From: Flavobacterium notoginsengisoli | GTDB lineage: Bacteria; Bacteroidota; Bacteroidia; Flavobacteriales; Flavobacteriaceae | Reading direction: 5' to 3' | Assembly (NCBI RefSeq): GCF_014207905.1 | Contig: NZ_JACHLB010000001.1 | Location: 1,428,723-1,492,722 of the forward strand | DNA length: 64,000 bases | Part shown: positions 32,421-40,647 of the stretch, one piece after another | Position numbering within the stretch: position 1 is the first letter of the stretch | Layout: every line of letters begins with the position of its first letter | Made by a program: the position numbers and the translations under genes | The notes under the pieces: generated by a model | What the model was told of the DNA's origin: nothing | What the model saw: the letters and a program-made list of their open reading frames with translations, nothing else | Database searches by the model: none

Positions 32421-34493
32421 TTGATTTCACAAAATACCATTGATTCTGTTTTTGAAACTGCTCGAGTAGAGGAGGTTATTGGCGATTTCGTGAATTTAAA
32501 GCGTGCAGGAAGTAATTTTAAAGGTTTAAGTCCATTCTCAGATGAGCGTTCGCCTTCGTTTATGGTTTCTCCTGCAAAAGGAATCTGGAAAGATTTTAGT
32601 ACAGGAAAAGGAGGAAACTCTGTTAAATTTTTAATGGAGCATTCACAGTTTACTTATCCAGAAGCCATTCGATATTTAGCCAAAAAATATAATATCGAAA
32701 TAGAAGAAACGGAGCAAACGGAAGCCGAAAAAGCAAATACAGATATTCGCGAAAGTATGTATTTGGTTTCTGAATTTGCTGCCAAATATTTTCAAGATGT
32801 TTTGGTTAATTCTGAAGAAGGAAAAGCAATTGGTTTGTCTTATTTTAAAGAAAGAGGATTTACGAATGAAACCATTAAAAAATTCAATTTAGGATATTCT
32901 CCCGAAACTTGGGATGCTTTGACAAAAGAAGCATTAGGAAAAGGCTATAAATTAGAATTTTTAGAAAGTACAGGTTTAACAATCGCGAGAGAAGATCGTC
33001 CATTTGATCGATTTAAAGGTCGTGTAATGTTTCCGATTCAAAGTATGTCGGGCCGTGTTTTAGGTTTTGGAGGACGTATTTTAACCAATGATAAAAAAGC
33101 AGCAAAATACCTGAATTCGCCAGAAAGTGATATTTACCATAAAAGTAAAGTCCTTTACGGAATTTATCATGCTAAACAATCCATCGCCAAACAAAACAAT
33201 TGTTATTTGGTAGAAGGATATACCGATGTTATTCAGTTCAGTCAAGCTGGAATAGAGAATGTTGTGGCTTCTTCTGGAACGGCATTAACGCCAGATCAAA
33301 TTCGTTTGATAAACCGTTTAACGCGAAATATTACAGTTCTTTTTGATGGAGATGCTGCAGGTTTGCGAGCTTCAATTCGTGGAATCGATTTGATTCTAGA
33401 AGAAGGAATGAATGTGAGAGTTTGTTCTTTTCCTGATGGAGAAGATCCAGATAGTTTTGCTAGAAAAAATTCTCATGAAGATTTAGTTGCTTATTTAGAA
33501 AACAACAGTAAAGATTTTATACAGTTTAAAGCGTCGATTTTAATGGGTGAAGCTAAAAATGATCCTATTAAAAAAGCAGACTTGATTCGTGATATGGTTA
33601 CGAGTATTTCTAAAATACCAGATCGTATTCAGCGAGAGGTATATATACAGGAATGTGCTCGAATAATGGATATTTCCGAGCAGGTTCTAACAAGTACTTT
33701 AGCGCAATTGATTCAGAAAGATATTGCCGAAGCGAATAAAAAACAGAAACAAGAACAAAAACCTTTTGAAGTTCATAGAAATCAGCCTCCGCAAGCTGGA
33801 ACTTTTTCGGGCGGAGATCCAGAAGATCCAAGAACTGGTCCGCCGGAAGGTTACGATTATCCGGGAGATTCGGGATATTCTCCGCAAGTACAAAATCAAA
33901 AAGTTGATATTTTATATGGTTTCGAAAGAAAAGTCATTGAGGTTTTACTTTTGTACGGAAATGTAGTAGAAGATTTTGAAGATGTTTTCTTGAAAGCAGA
34001 TGAAGAAGGAAATGTAAAAGAAGTTTCGGAAAAAAGACAATACAAAGTATTCCAAAAAATATATTTAAGTCTTCAGGAAGATGAGATAGAGTTATCGAAT
34101 GTTTTATTTCAGAATATTTACACGAATCTTATTGATTTTTATAATCAGAATGAGACTTTTAGTTTAGACAAATATTTGATGCATTTAGAGCCTGAATTTG
34201 CTCAAGAAGTAACGAATATATTAATGGAAGATGAAAGATTGACCATACATAATTGGGAAGGGCAGAATATTTTTCCAAAACAAAAAAGTGAAACGATTGA
34301 GCAGAATGTTTCAGAGACCATATTTGCTATGAGATGGTATTTGGTGTCTTCGATCATTGCAGAATTAAAGAATTCTCTTTTAACAGATCCGCAAGAAGAT
34401 AATTCAGAAGTTTTGAGTATGGTTATAGATTACTCCAAATTGTTGAATAATTTTTCTAAGAAATTGGGGCGTGTAGTTGTACCGTATCACTAA
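32421..34493 (+). CDS. dnaG: DNA primase DnaG (zinc ligands missing)
   Basis: Primase makes the RNA primers for lagging-strand synthesis. The 690-residue protein starts at TTG (MISQNTIDSVFETARVEEVI). The N-terminal domain has GLSPFSDERSPSF and GIWKDFSTGKGG where other DnaG have GLCPFHxEKxPSF and CFGCGxGG. The four zinc ligands are replaced: S37, S40, D58, T61. The catalytic TOPRIM domain is intact, with E265 (LVEGYTDVI), D309 and D311 (FDGDAAG), numbered as in E. coli. The linker is Gln/Lys-rich, then the helicase-binding C-terminal region. A NarL-type regulator converges on it across a terminator. Confidence 0.96.
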   Translation: MISQNTIDSVFETARVEEVIGDFVNLKRAGSNFKGLSPFSDERSPSFMVSPAKGIWKDFSTGKGGNSVKFLMEHSQFTYPEAIRYLAKKYNIEIEETEQTEAEKANTDIRESMYLVSEFAAKYFQDVLVNSEEGKAIGLSYFKERGFTNETIKKFNLGYSPETWDALTKEALGKGYKLEFLESTGLTIAREDRPFDRFKGRVMFPIQSMSGRVLGFGGRILTNDKKAAKYLNSPESDIYHKSKVLYGIYHAKQSIAKQNNCYLVEGYTDVIQFSQAGIENVVASSGTALTPDQIRLINRLTRNITVLFDGDAAGLRASIRGIDLILEEGMNVRVCSFPDGEDPDSFARKNSHEDLVAYLENNSKDFIQFKASILMGEAKNDPIKKADLIRDMVTSISKIPDRIQREVYIQECARIMDISEQVLTSTLAQLIQKDIAEANKKQKQEQKPFEVHRNQPPQAGTFSGGDPEDPRTGPPEGYDYPGDSGYSPQVQNQKVDILYGFERKVIEVLLLYGNVVEDFEDVFLKADEEGNVKEVSEKRQYKVFQKIYLSLQEDEIELSNVLFQNIYTNLIDFYNQNETFSLDKYLMHLEPEFAQEVTNILMEDERLTIHNWEGQNIFPKQKSETIEQNVSETIFAMRWYLVSSIIAELKNSLLTDPQEDNSEVLSMVIDYSKLLNNFSKKLGRVVVPYH

Positions 34494-34500
34494 AAAGGAA

Positions 34501-34543
34501 AAAACTCTATCTAATCTGAATAAATCAAAAAAGATAGAGTTTT
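34501..34543 (+). terminator. Terminator between dnaG and the response regulator
   Basis: AAAACTCTATCT (34501-34512) pairs perfectly with AGATAGAGTTTT (34532-34543), loop of 19 bases, T run on the plus side. Confidence 0.8.
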
Positions 34544-34588
34544 TATAGTTTCTCGAATTTCTTAAAGATTAAGATTTTCGAATTGTAA

Positions 34589-35218
34589 TTAAATAATTTC
34601 TAAAGTCTTCGCTTTGTTAACTAAGTCAACTAAATTAGTAACGTTTAATTTAGTTAATAATCTCAATTTGTAAGTACTGATCGTTTTTTCGTTCAGATTT
34701 AAGATTTTAGAGATTTCATTGTTTTTCTTACCATCACTTAAATAACGTAAAACCTCGATTTCACGGTTAGAAAGTTTTCTGTACAGACGCTCGCTTTTGC
34801 TTTGTTTCGCAATAAGTGCCATGTTTTTGCGTACTGTTTCGTTGATGATAATTTTTCCTTCGTGTACTTTAATAATAGAATGACCTAATGTTTCAAGTTT
34901 TTCTGTTTTGTGTACATACCCAGAAACTCCTGCTTTAATTGCGTTTGGAGCGTACATTTGCTCAGCAAGATCACTAAAAATAACAATTTTTGTTTTTGGG
35001 AAATTTTTCAAGATTGATTTGATTTCGAAGATACTCGAAAGACCTTCTAATTCTAAATCTAATATTAGAATGTCGATTTCCTTCGTTTGAAGAATATCTC
35101 TAACCATTGAAAAATTGCCGACGTTGGCAACAATTGAAATTTGATCGTGGTCTTTGAAGTAAGACTTAACGCCAAAGTGCGTAACAGGATGATTGTCTGC
35201 TAGACATACTTTAATCAT
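34589..35218 (-). CDS. NarL/LuxR-family response regulator
   Basis: The 209-residue protein has a receiver domain (about 1-120) with the acidic start (VCLADNHPVT), the phosphorylation aspartate in ILILDLELEG (D54), the conserved Ser/Thr position in IVIFSDLAEQM (81-91) and Lys in YVHKTEK (102-108). A LuxR-type HTH (about 145-205, LSNREIEVLRYLSDGKKNNE, then ISTYKLRLLTKLNVTNL) forms the DNA-binding end. No histidine kinase is adjacent, so it is an orphan. Its target genes are unknown. It converges on dnaG across the terminator. Confidence 0.93.
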   Translation of the reverse strand: MIKVCLADNHPVTHFGVKSYFKDHDQISIVANVGNFSMVRDILQTKEIDILILDLELEGLSSIFEIKSILKNFPKTKIVIFSDLAEQMYAPNAIKAGVSGYVHKTEKLETLGHSIIKVHEGKIIINETVRKNMALIAKQSKSERLYRKLSNREIEVLRYLSDGKKNNEISKILNLNEKTISTYKLRLLTKLNVTNLVDLVNKAKTLEII

Positions 35219-35311
35219 AATTTTTACCTTTTTTAGAATTGTTCATGTTTTTGGAGCTGTAAAATTAATAAATAAATTCTGTAGTTTATAGCTGACAAAT
35301 GTTAAAAAAAA

Positions 35312-36118
35312 TTATTTTAACTTTTCGGGTATATTACAAACTGGAATTGGATCCATTTTGTGCTTATTGTTGGTGTTTAATCGTTTATAAATTTCAAATA
35401 CAGATTTTTCTCTCCCTTCAAAGTCAGCTACCGTCTTTCCTGACTCCGCAGCTAACATTGCCCATTCTAATTCGTCATAACTTGCTCCTAATTGATCCTC
35501 ATCTGTACGGTTGTCTCCAAATAATCCATCTGTAGGTGCAGCTGTTAAAATTGATTGCGGAATTTGCAAAAATTCTCCTAAAGCATATACATCCGATTTC
35601 ATTAAATCAGCAATTGGACTTAAATCGACTCCTCCATCTCCATATTTAGTGTAAAAACCTACGCCAAAATCTTCAACCTTATTTCCTGTTCCGGCAACTA
35701 ATAAACCATGAATTCCTGCTAAGTAATATAAAGAAGTCATTCTGATACGCGCACGAGTGTTGGCCAATGCTAAATTTACTTTTGCTTCATCATCAGTTTT
35801 TGGTACAGCACTTTTAAAAGATTCAAAAACAGCTGTTAAATCGGTTTGAACTTCAGAAACATTTGAGAATCGGCTTTTTAATTGCGAAATATGTTCTTTA
35901 GCTCTATTTACTTGACTTTCTGCCTGATGAATAGGCATTTCGACACATAAAACTTTCAGTCCTGTCTGCGCACATAAAGTTGAAGTTACTGCAGAATCTA
36001 CACCTCCGGAAATTCCAATTACAAAACCGTTTACTTTTGCCTTGTTAGCGTAGTCTTTTAGCCACTCTACAATATGCGTATTTACTTTTTCTGTCTGAAT
36101 TGTGCTTTTTTTAGCCAT
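35312..36118 (-). CDS. nadE: NH3-dependent NAD synthetase
   Basis: The enzyme converts deamido-NAD, ATP and ammonia to NAD, the last step of NAD synthesis. The 268 residues carry the ATP pyrophosphatase P-loop SGGVDS (37-42, in VIGISGGVDSAVTSTL) and the acyl-adenylate region LVAGTGNKVEDFGVGFYTKY. No glutamine-amidotransferase (nitrilase) domain is attached, so it must use free ammonia. A minus-strand TAGATTTG box (36199-36206) is 81 bases upstream of the ATG. It is divergent from gldB, with two promoters facing each other in a 99-base gap. Confidence 0.96.
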   Translation of the reverse strand: MAKKSTIQTEKVNTHIVEWLKDYANKAKVNGFVIGISGGVDSAVTSTLCAQTGLKVLCVEMPIHQAESQVNRAKEHISQLKSRFSNVSEVQTDLTAVFESFKSAVPKTDDEAKVNLALANTRARIRMTSLYYLAGIHGLLVAGTGNKVEDFGVGFYTKYGDGGVDLSPIADLMKSDVYALGEFLQIPQSILTAAPTDGLFGDNRTDEDQLGASYDELEWAMLAAESGKTVADFEGREKSVFEIYKRLNTNNKHKMDPIPVCNIPEKLK

Positions 36119-36147
36119 AATAGTTTAAGTTTTAAAGTACAGGGATG

Positions 36148-36155
36148 TATATTTG
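36148..36155 (+). promoter_or_regulatory. -7 box (TATATTTG) of gldB
   Basis: Exact TAnnTTTG, 62 bases before the gldB ATG. It lies within the leader of the divergent nadE transcript. Confidence 0.5.
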
Positions 36156-36198
36156 CAGAATTATTTTTAGTATGCAATTACTTTAAATTCTGATAACA

Positions 36199-36206
36199 CA
36201 AATCTA
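36199..36206 (-). promoter_or_regulatory. -7 box (TAGATTTG) of nadE
   Basis: Exact TAnnTTTG on the minus strand, 81 bases before the nadE ATG. It lies within the gldB leader, so the two promoters overlap in a back-to-back way. Confidence 0.45.
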
Positions 36207-36217
36207 ATTAAAATAAA

Positions 36218-37177
36218 ATGAAAATTTATCGCTTTGCAGTGGTTCTATGCCTGTTTTTTTTGTCCTGCAACCAAAAAAGTAAGGTCGAAAAAGCAGTAGA
36301 AGAAATCCCTGTTGATATTAAAGTAGAGCGTTTTGATAAGGTGTTTTTTGAAACTAAACCCCAAGACCTCGCGCAGGTAAAAAAACAATATCCGTTCTTT
36401 TTTCCTGCAGGTAATGATGATAATGTCTGGCTGCAAAAAATGAACGATCCAATTTGGAGAGAGGTTTATGATGAAGTACAAAAAAAGTACAGTAATTTTG
36501 AGCCAGTTCACAAAGAATTTGATGCGCTTTTTCAGCATGTAAAATATTATTTTCCTAAAACTAAAATTCCAAAGGTAATTACGGTAATTGGAGAAATGGA
36601 CTATAACGCAAAAGCAATTTATGCAGACAGTCTTGTAATTGTGGCGCTGGAACTCTATTTAGGAAAAGAGCATAAGTTTTACGAGTTTCCAAATTACTTG
36701 AAACAAAACTTCGAAGAAAGACAGATTATGCCAGATGTGGTTTCTAGTTTTTCTTATCGTAATATTCCAGATTCTCCTGATAGAAGCCTAGTAGCGCAAA
36801 TGGTTTTTGAAGGAAAACAGCTTTACGCAAAAGATTTACTGCTTCCAGATTATACCGATGCAGAAAAAATGGGCTACATGCCAGAACAAATAAAATGGTG
36901 CGAAGAAAATGAAGCTTATATCTGGAGGTATTTTATAGAAAATGAAATGCTTTATAGTGATGATCCTAAACTTAGAACACGATTTATGACACCAGCACCT
37001 TTTTCTAAATTCTTTTTAGAAATTGATAATGATTCTCCTGGCCGAATTGGAGCTTGGATTGGCTGGCAAATGGTGCGTGCTTACATGAAAAATAATAGCG
37101 AAGTTTCTTTAGCAGATTTATTTAAAACTGACGCAAAAGAGATTTTCGAAAAATCAAAATATAAACCTAAGAAATAA
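36218..37177 (+). CDS. gldB: Gliding motility lipoprotein GldB
   Basis: GldB is an envelope lipoprotein needed for gliding and for function of the type IX secretion/gliding machinery in Flavobacterium. The 319-residue protein has the lipobox FLSC (C17) and the family core: VDIKVERFDKVFFETKPQDL, KKQYPFFFPAG, VITVIGEMDYNAKAIYADSL, then ENEMLYSDDPKLRTRFMTPA and IGWQMVRAYM. It lacks catalytic motifs. The next gene is gldC, the classical partner, and the stop overlaps its ATG (TAATG). Confidence 0.95.
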   Translation: MKIYRFAVVLCLFFLSCNQKSKVEKAVEEIPVDIKVERFDKVFFETKPQDLAQVKKQYPFFFPAGNDDNVWLQKMNDPIWREVYDEVQKKYSNFEPVHKEFDALFQHVKYYFPKTKIPKVITVIGEMDYNAKAIYADSLVIVALELYLGKEHKFYEFPNYLKQNFEERQIMPDVVSSFSYRNIPDSPDRSLVAQMVFEGKQLYAKDLLLPDYTDAEKMGYMPEQIKWCEENEAYIWRYFIENEMLYSDDPKLRTRFMTPAPFSKFFLEIDNDSPGRIGAWIGWQMVRAYMKNNSEVSLADLFKTDAKEIFEKSKYKPKK

Positions 37178-37509
37178 TGGCAAATATAAACTCAGAGATT
37201 AAATTCAATATAGAATTAGATGAAAACCGTGTTCCAGAAAAACTAACTTGGAGCGCACAAGATGGAGGTGTTCAGGCTGAAGAAGCAAAAGCAATTATGT
37301 TGTCTATTTGGGACAGCAAAGCTAAAGAAACCATGCGTATCGATTTATGGACAAAAGATATGCCGGTAGACGAAATGAAAATTTTCTTTCACCAAACTTT
37401 AGTGGCAATGTCAGATACTTTTAAACGTGCAACAGACGACGAAAAAATGTCGGATACTATGAAAGATTTCTGTGACTACTTCGCAGAAAAATTAGAGCTT
37501 ACAAAGTAA
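37177..37509 (+). CDS. gldC: Gliding motility protein GldC
   Basis: The 110-residue soluble protein (SEIKFNIELDENRVPEKLTW, EAKAIMLSIWDSKAKETMRI, MKIFFHQTLVAMSDTFKRAT) matches GldC. It has no signal peptide and is presumed cytoplasmic. GldC is needed for fully efficient gliding but is not essential to it. Translation is coupled to gldB by a one-base overlap, and a terminator-like hairpin (37532-37576) follows the pair. Confidence 0.94.
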   Translation: MANINSEIKFNIELDENRVPEKLTWSAQDGGVQAEEAKAIMLSIWDSKAKETMRIDLWTKDMPVDEMKIFFHQTLVAMSDTFKRATDDEKMSDTMKDFCDYFAEKLELTK

Positions 37510-37531
37510 GAAGAAGCTTAAAAATCAATAA

Positions 37532-37576
37532 AAAAAGTCCCAAATTTCATCCTTAAAAGTGAGATTTGGGATTTTT
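37532..37576 (+). terminator. Terminator of gldBC (TCCCAAAT family)
   Basis: AAAAAGTCCCAAATTTC pairs with GAGATTTGGGATTTTT with one bulge and one mismatch, then a T run. It belongs to the ATTCCCAAAT/ATTTGGGAT hairpin family seen again at 38307 and near 45380. Confidence 0.75.
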
Positions 37577-37613
37577 GTATTTTATTTGCAATATCATCCC
37601 CAAAATTAATAAC

Positions 37614-38285
37614 ATGCTATTCCCTTTTCTGGTAAGTCTAGTCGGATTATTTTTTTTACTTGCCAATGCAATTAGGTTTTATATTACGTGCAAAAAAAGA
37701 GATGTGCTATATCGTATTGTTACAGCATATTTGGTTCTTTTGTTTTGTGTAGAATTATTATGCAACATTATTGGATTTCTCTATCCTAATTCCAATTTTT
37801 TTCTTTCGCATTATTACTTTATTTTTCAGTTTATATCGCTGAGTCTGTTTTTCTATAATTCTTTTGAAAATAAAATATTTAGGAAAATTATATTGGCAGT
37901 ACTGATTTTGGTTTTACTGTTTTTAAGTATTCAGTATTATCTTATTCCGTCACTTTATTGGGAATTTAATTTGATTGAAATCGCGATAACTTCAATTCCT
38001 TTATTGCTTTATGCTTTTTATTATATCGTTTCGAATTTGAAAAATATTAAGCACGACTATTTCTATTTTTGCAACGGATTAATTATTTACTTAACAAGCA
38101 GTGCCAGTATTTTTTTGTCTGGAAATACAGATTCGGTAATCTTTACAGAACCATTTGTACTCGATTTGTGGTTTTTTAATTCTCTATTTTATATTCTTTA
38201 TCAAGTTTTAATTTATAAAGAATGGAAAGCTTTAAATTTTAGACAAACAGCTAAAAAGAATTTTGAAAATAAAATGGCAGATTGA
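37614..38285 (+). CDS. Integral membrane protein of unknown function
   Basis: The 223-residue protein is almost entirely hydrophobic, with about seven membrane helices (FPFLVSLVGLFFLLANAI; VTAYLVLLFCVELLCNIIGF; YFIFQFISLSLFFYN; IILAVLILVLLFLSIQYY; LIEIAITSIPLLLYAFYYI; and two more). The C-terminus has a short basic tail (RQTAKKNFENKMAD). I do not recognise the family. The ORF could be extended to a TTG at 37566, but this lies in the gldBC terminator, so ATG 37614 is preferred. No functional link to gldBC is apparent. Confidence 0.75.
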   Translation: MLFPFLVSLVGLFFLLANAIRFYITCKKRDVLYRIVTAYLVLLFCVELLCNIIGFLYPNSNFFLSHYYFIFQFISLSLFFYNSFENKIFRKIILAVLILVLLFLSIQYYLIPSLYWEFNLIEIAITSIPLLLYAFYYIVSNLKNIKHDYFYFCNGLIIYLTSSASIFLSGNTDSVIFTEPFVLDLWFFNSLFYILYQVLIYKEWKALNFRQTAKKNFENKMAD

Positions 38286-38306
38286 TTTTGAAATTCCAAT
38301 AAACAG

Positions 38307-38348
38307 AAAATCCCAAATTCCAATTATAAGGTTGGAATTTGGGATTTT
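38307..38348. terminator. Bidirectional terminator (AAAATCCCAAATTCCAA family)
   Basis: A perfect 17-bp stem (38307-38323 with 38332-38348), 8-base loop and T runs. It lies between a plus-strand membrane gene and the minus-strand engB. Confidence 0.85.
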
Positions 38349-38366
38349 TTTATTGAGATTTTCTAT

Positions 38367-38987
38367 TTAAAACCCTGAGTTGTTTTTAAAAACTTCCTGA
38401 TTTACTTCATCAATGTAAGATAGAACATCTTCTTTTCCTGTTGATTCTGTAGATGAGGTTACAAAATAATGTGGCATTTCTGCCCAATTGTTTGCGTACA
38501 TTTGTTTTTTGTAGGCTGCAATATGAGAGTCTATTTTTGTTCGGCTTATTTTGTCGGCTTTGGTAAAAATAATGCAAAACGGAATTTCGCTTTCTCCCAT
38601 ATAAGACATAAATTCAATGTCAATTTTTTGAGCTTCGTGACGAATGTCAATTAAAACAAAGGCACAAACAAGCTGTTCTCTGTTTTCAAAATAATCGGTA
38701 ATGAATTGCTGGAAAACAGATTTTGTTTTCTTTGAAACTTTAGCATATCCATAACCAGGTAAATCGACTAAAAACCAATTATTATTGATTTTAAAATGAT
38801 TTATTAATTGTGTTTTTCCTGGTCTACTAGATGTTTTTGCTAAGTTTTTATTGTTGGTAAGCATATTAATCAAAGATGACTTACCAACATTAGATCGGCC
38901 TATAAACGCATATTCCGGCAAGAATTCAGTCGGGCATTTTGAAGCATCAGAATTACTGATAATAAATTCGGCGGTATTAATTTTCAT
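38367..38987 (-). CDS. engB: Ribosome-biogenesis GTPase EngB/YihA
   Basis: EngB is an essential small GTPase that helps assemble the 50S subunit. The 206 residues contain G1 (GRSNVGKSS, 30-38), a switch threonine in SSRPGKTQ (53-60), G3 (DLPGYG, about 74-79), G4 (TKAD) and G5-like TSST. The frame is open upstream to a Met at 39080, but the 31 extra residues include the 3' end of the hydrolase, and MKINTAEFIISNSD is the usual start, so I use ATG 38987. It lies 43 bases after the alpha/beta hydrolase in the same direction, so the two may be cotranscribed. Confidence 0.95.
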   Translation of the reverse strand: MKINTAEFIISNSDASKCPTEFLPEYAFIGRSNVGKSSLINMLTNNKNLAKTSSRPGKTQLINHFKINNNWFLVDLPGYGYAKVSKKTKSVFQQFITDYFENREQLVCAFVLIDIRHEAQKIDIEFMSYMGESEIPFCIIFTKADKISRTKIDSHIAAYKKQMYANNWAEMPHYFVTSSTESTGKEDVLSYIDEVNQEVFKNNSGF

Positions 38988-39030
38988 GTCTTTTGTTTTT
39001 AAAACCTCCTTAAAAATCGAAAGTTTGTCA

Positions 39031-39795
39031 CTATAATTTCTGCTCGGTGAGCCATTTTTCCAGAATTTCATTAAATTCATCTGGATGTTCCATCATAGCT
39101 GCGTGCCCACATTTGTCAATCCAATACAAGGTCGAATTTGGTAATAATTTATCAAATTCTTCGGCAACATTTGGTGGTGTTACAGAGTCATTTTTACCCC
39201 AAATAATGCAGGTTTCCACATCCATTTTTGGTAAATCTTTTGCCATATTATGACGAATTGCACTCTTTGCAATCGTCAAGGTTTTAATCAATTTGATACG
39301 GTCATTAGCGGTAGCGTAAACTTCATCAATTAATTCTGGAGTTGCGATTTTTGGATCATAAAACACATCTTCAGCTTTCTTTTTAATGTATTCGTAATCG
39401 CCTCTTCTTGGGTAGCTGTCGCCCATTGCGCTTTCGTAAAGTCCAGAACTTCCGGTAATTACAAGTCCGGCAACTTTTTCAGGATAAAGTTTTGTATGAT
39501 ACAAAGCAATATGTCCTCCAAGAGAATTTCCTAAAAGAATTACTTTGTCAAAACCTTTAAAAGTGATAAAGTCTTTTACGTATTTCGCAAAACTTTTTAC
39601 GTTCGTTTTTAAAATGCTTTGTGTGTATATTGGCAAATCCGGAATAACAACTTTATATCCTTTTGTCGGGAAATATTGTGCTACACCATCAAAGTTACTA
39701 AGACCTCCCATTAATCCATGCAGAATAACAATTGGAGTTCCTTCTCCAGCTTCAAAATAGCTGTATTTGCCTTCTTTTTTATAGTGTTTGTCCAT
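39031..39795 (-). CDS. Alpha/beta-hydrolase fold protein
   Basis: The 254-residue protein has the classical fold. The nucleophile elbow is GNSLGGH with S91, the acid D lies in WGKNDSVTPPN, and the base H in KCGHAAMMEHPDE. The oxyanion loop HGLMGG (26-31) precedes it. Its sequence has no cap-domain motif that would fix a substrate, and it could be an esterase or a C-C hydrolase. The TATATTTG box at 39823-39830 is 28 bases upstream. The gene precedes engB, which is usual in many Flavobacteria as I remember it. Confidence 0.9.
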   Translation of the reverse strand: MDKHYKKEGKYSYFEAGEGTPIVILHGLMGGLSNFDGVAQYFPTKGYKVVIPDLPIYTQSILKTNVKSFAKYVKDFITFKGFDKVILLGNSLGGHIALYHTKLYPEKVAGLVITGSSGLYESAMGDSYPRRGDYEYIKKKAEDVFYDPKIATPELIDEVYATANDRIKLIKTLTIAKSAIRHNMAKDLPKMDVETCIIWGKNDSVTPPNVAEEFDKLLPNSTLYWIDKCGHAAMMEHPDEFNEILEKWLTEQKL

Positions 39796-39822
39796 CTAAT
39801 CTAATGCCAATTTCAATTTCGA

Positions 39823-39830
39823 CAAATATA
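39823..39830 (-). promoter_or_regulatory. -7 box (TATATTTG) of the hydrolase-engB unit
   Basis: Exact TAnnTTTG on the minus strand, 28 bases upstream. The stretch 39831-40071 (about 240 bases) is AT-rich with no recognised signal or gene. Confidence 0.55.
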
Positions 39831-40071
39831 GGGTTAAATAAATAAAAATGAATTTTTGCTACTGTTTTTTAACGACAATATTTACGTTTCTTTTATAAAA
39901 GTCTAAAAATCAGTAATTAATGCGCTATTTGTTAAATTAATAGAATGTTAAGAAATCTGAAGAATAATCAATTTTTTAAGAAAATTAGGGCATTATTTTT
40001 TTGAATGATTAACGTATTTATTAATCTGTTAATTAATAGTTAAGATATTGATTGATTGGTAATTATGAGAA

Positions 40072-40127
40072 GTGGTAGCAAAGTGGTTAAACTTATTAAC
40101 AAAGTGGTATAAAGTGGTAAAATGTGG
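40072..40127 (+). promoter_or_regulatory. MraZ operator: five GTGG boxes
   Basis: GTGGT occurs at 40072, 40083, 40104, 40114 and 40124. The steps are 11, 21, 10 and 10 bases, close to one helical turn each (or two for the 21). MraZ is known to bind GTGG direct repeats spaced by about 10 bases upstream of its own operon. The last box lies 12 bases from the -7 element. It is followed by the mraZ TTG start. Confidence 0.85.
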
Positions 40128-40139
40128 TATTTTTTTTTA

Positions 40140-40147
40140 TATTTTTG
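40140..40147 (+). promoter_or_regulatory. -7 box (TATTTTTG) of the dcw operon
   Basis: Exact TAnnTTTG, 26 bases before the mraZ start. The GTGG boxes cover the expected -33 region. Confidence 0.6.
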
Positions 40148-40173
40148 CTGTATAACATGTTAACTAGTTTTTT

Positions 40174-40647
40174 TTGAACACAATTGTTGGAACATATGAA
40201 TGTAAAGTCGATGCTAAAGGAAGGCTAATGATGCCTGCGCCTTTAAAAAAGCAATTGACGGCTTCTCTTCAAAGCGGATTCGTTTTGAAGCGTTCTGTTT
40301 TTCAGCAGTGTTTAGAATTATATCCTATGGAAGAATGGGATTTGATGATGAAAAAAATCAACAAGCTTAATCGCTTTGTAAAAAAGAACAACGATTTCAT
40401 TAGAAGATTTACGGCTGGTGTTAAAGTGGTTGAGGTTGATGCATTAGGAAGATTGTTGGTGCCAAAAGATTTGGTAACGTTTGCAAGTATTTCTAAAGAT
40501 GTAGTTTTTTCATCGGCGGTTAATATAGTAGAAATCTGGGATAAGGATTTATACGAAAAATCAATAAGCGGCGAAGATATGGATTTTGCAGATTTAGCCG
40601 AAGAAGTAATGGGAAATATTAATGACGACGAAGATGGAATATCATAA
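40174..40647 (+). CDS. mraZ: Transcriptional regulator MraZ
   Basis: MraZ is a toroidal DNA-binding protein that controls the dcw cluster. It has 157 residues with two SpoVT-AbrB repeats: VGTYECKVDAKGRLMMPAPL (5-24) and AGVKVVEVDALGRLLVPKDL (about 81-100). The start is TTG at 40174; no ATG is available in that position. The direct GTGG operator lies just upstream, which suggests autoregulation. The stop overlaps the rsmH start by 14 bases (counting from ATG 40634). Confidence 0.95.
   Translation: MNTIVGTYECKVDAKGRLMMPAPLKKQLTASLQSGFVLKRSVFQQCLELYPMEEWDLMMKKINKLNRFVKKNNDFIRRFTAGVKVVEVDALGRLLVPKDLVTFASISKDVVFSSAVNIVEIWDKDLYEKSISGEDMDFADLAEEVMGNINDDEDGIS

Noticed and set aside
38988..39080. N-terminal extension of EngB to a Met at 39080
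   Set aside because: The extra codons overlap the hydrolase 3' end, and MKINTAEF is a standard EngB start.
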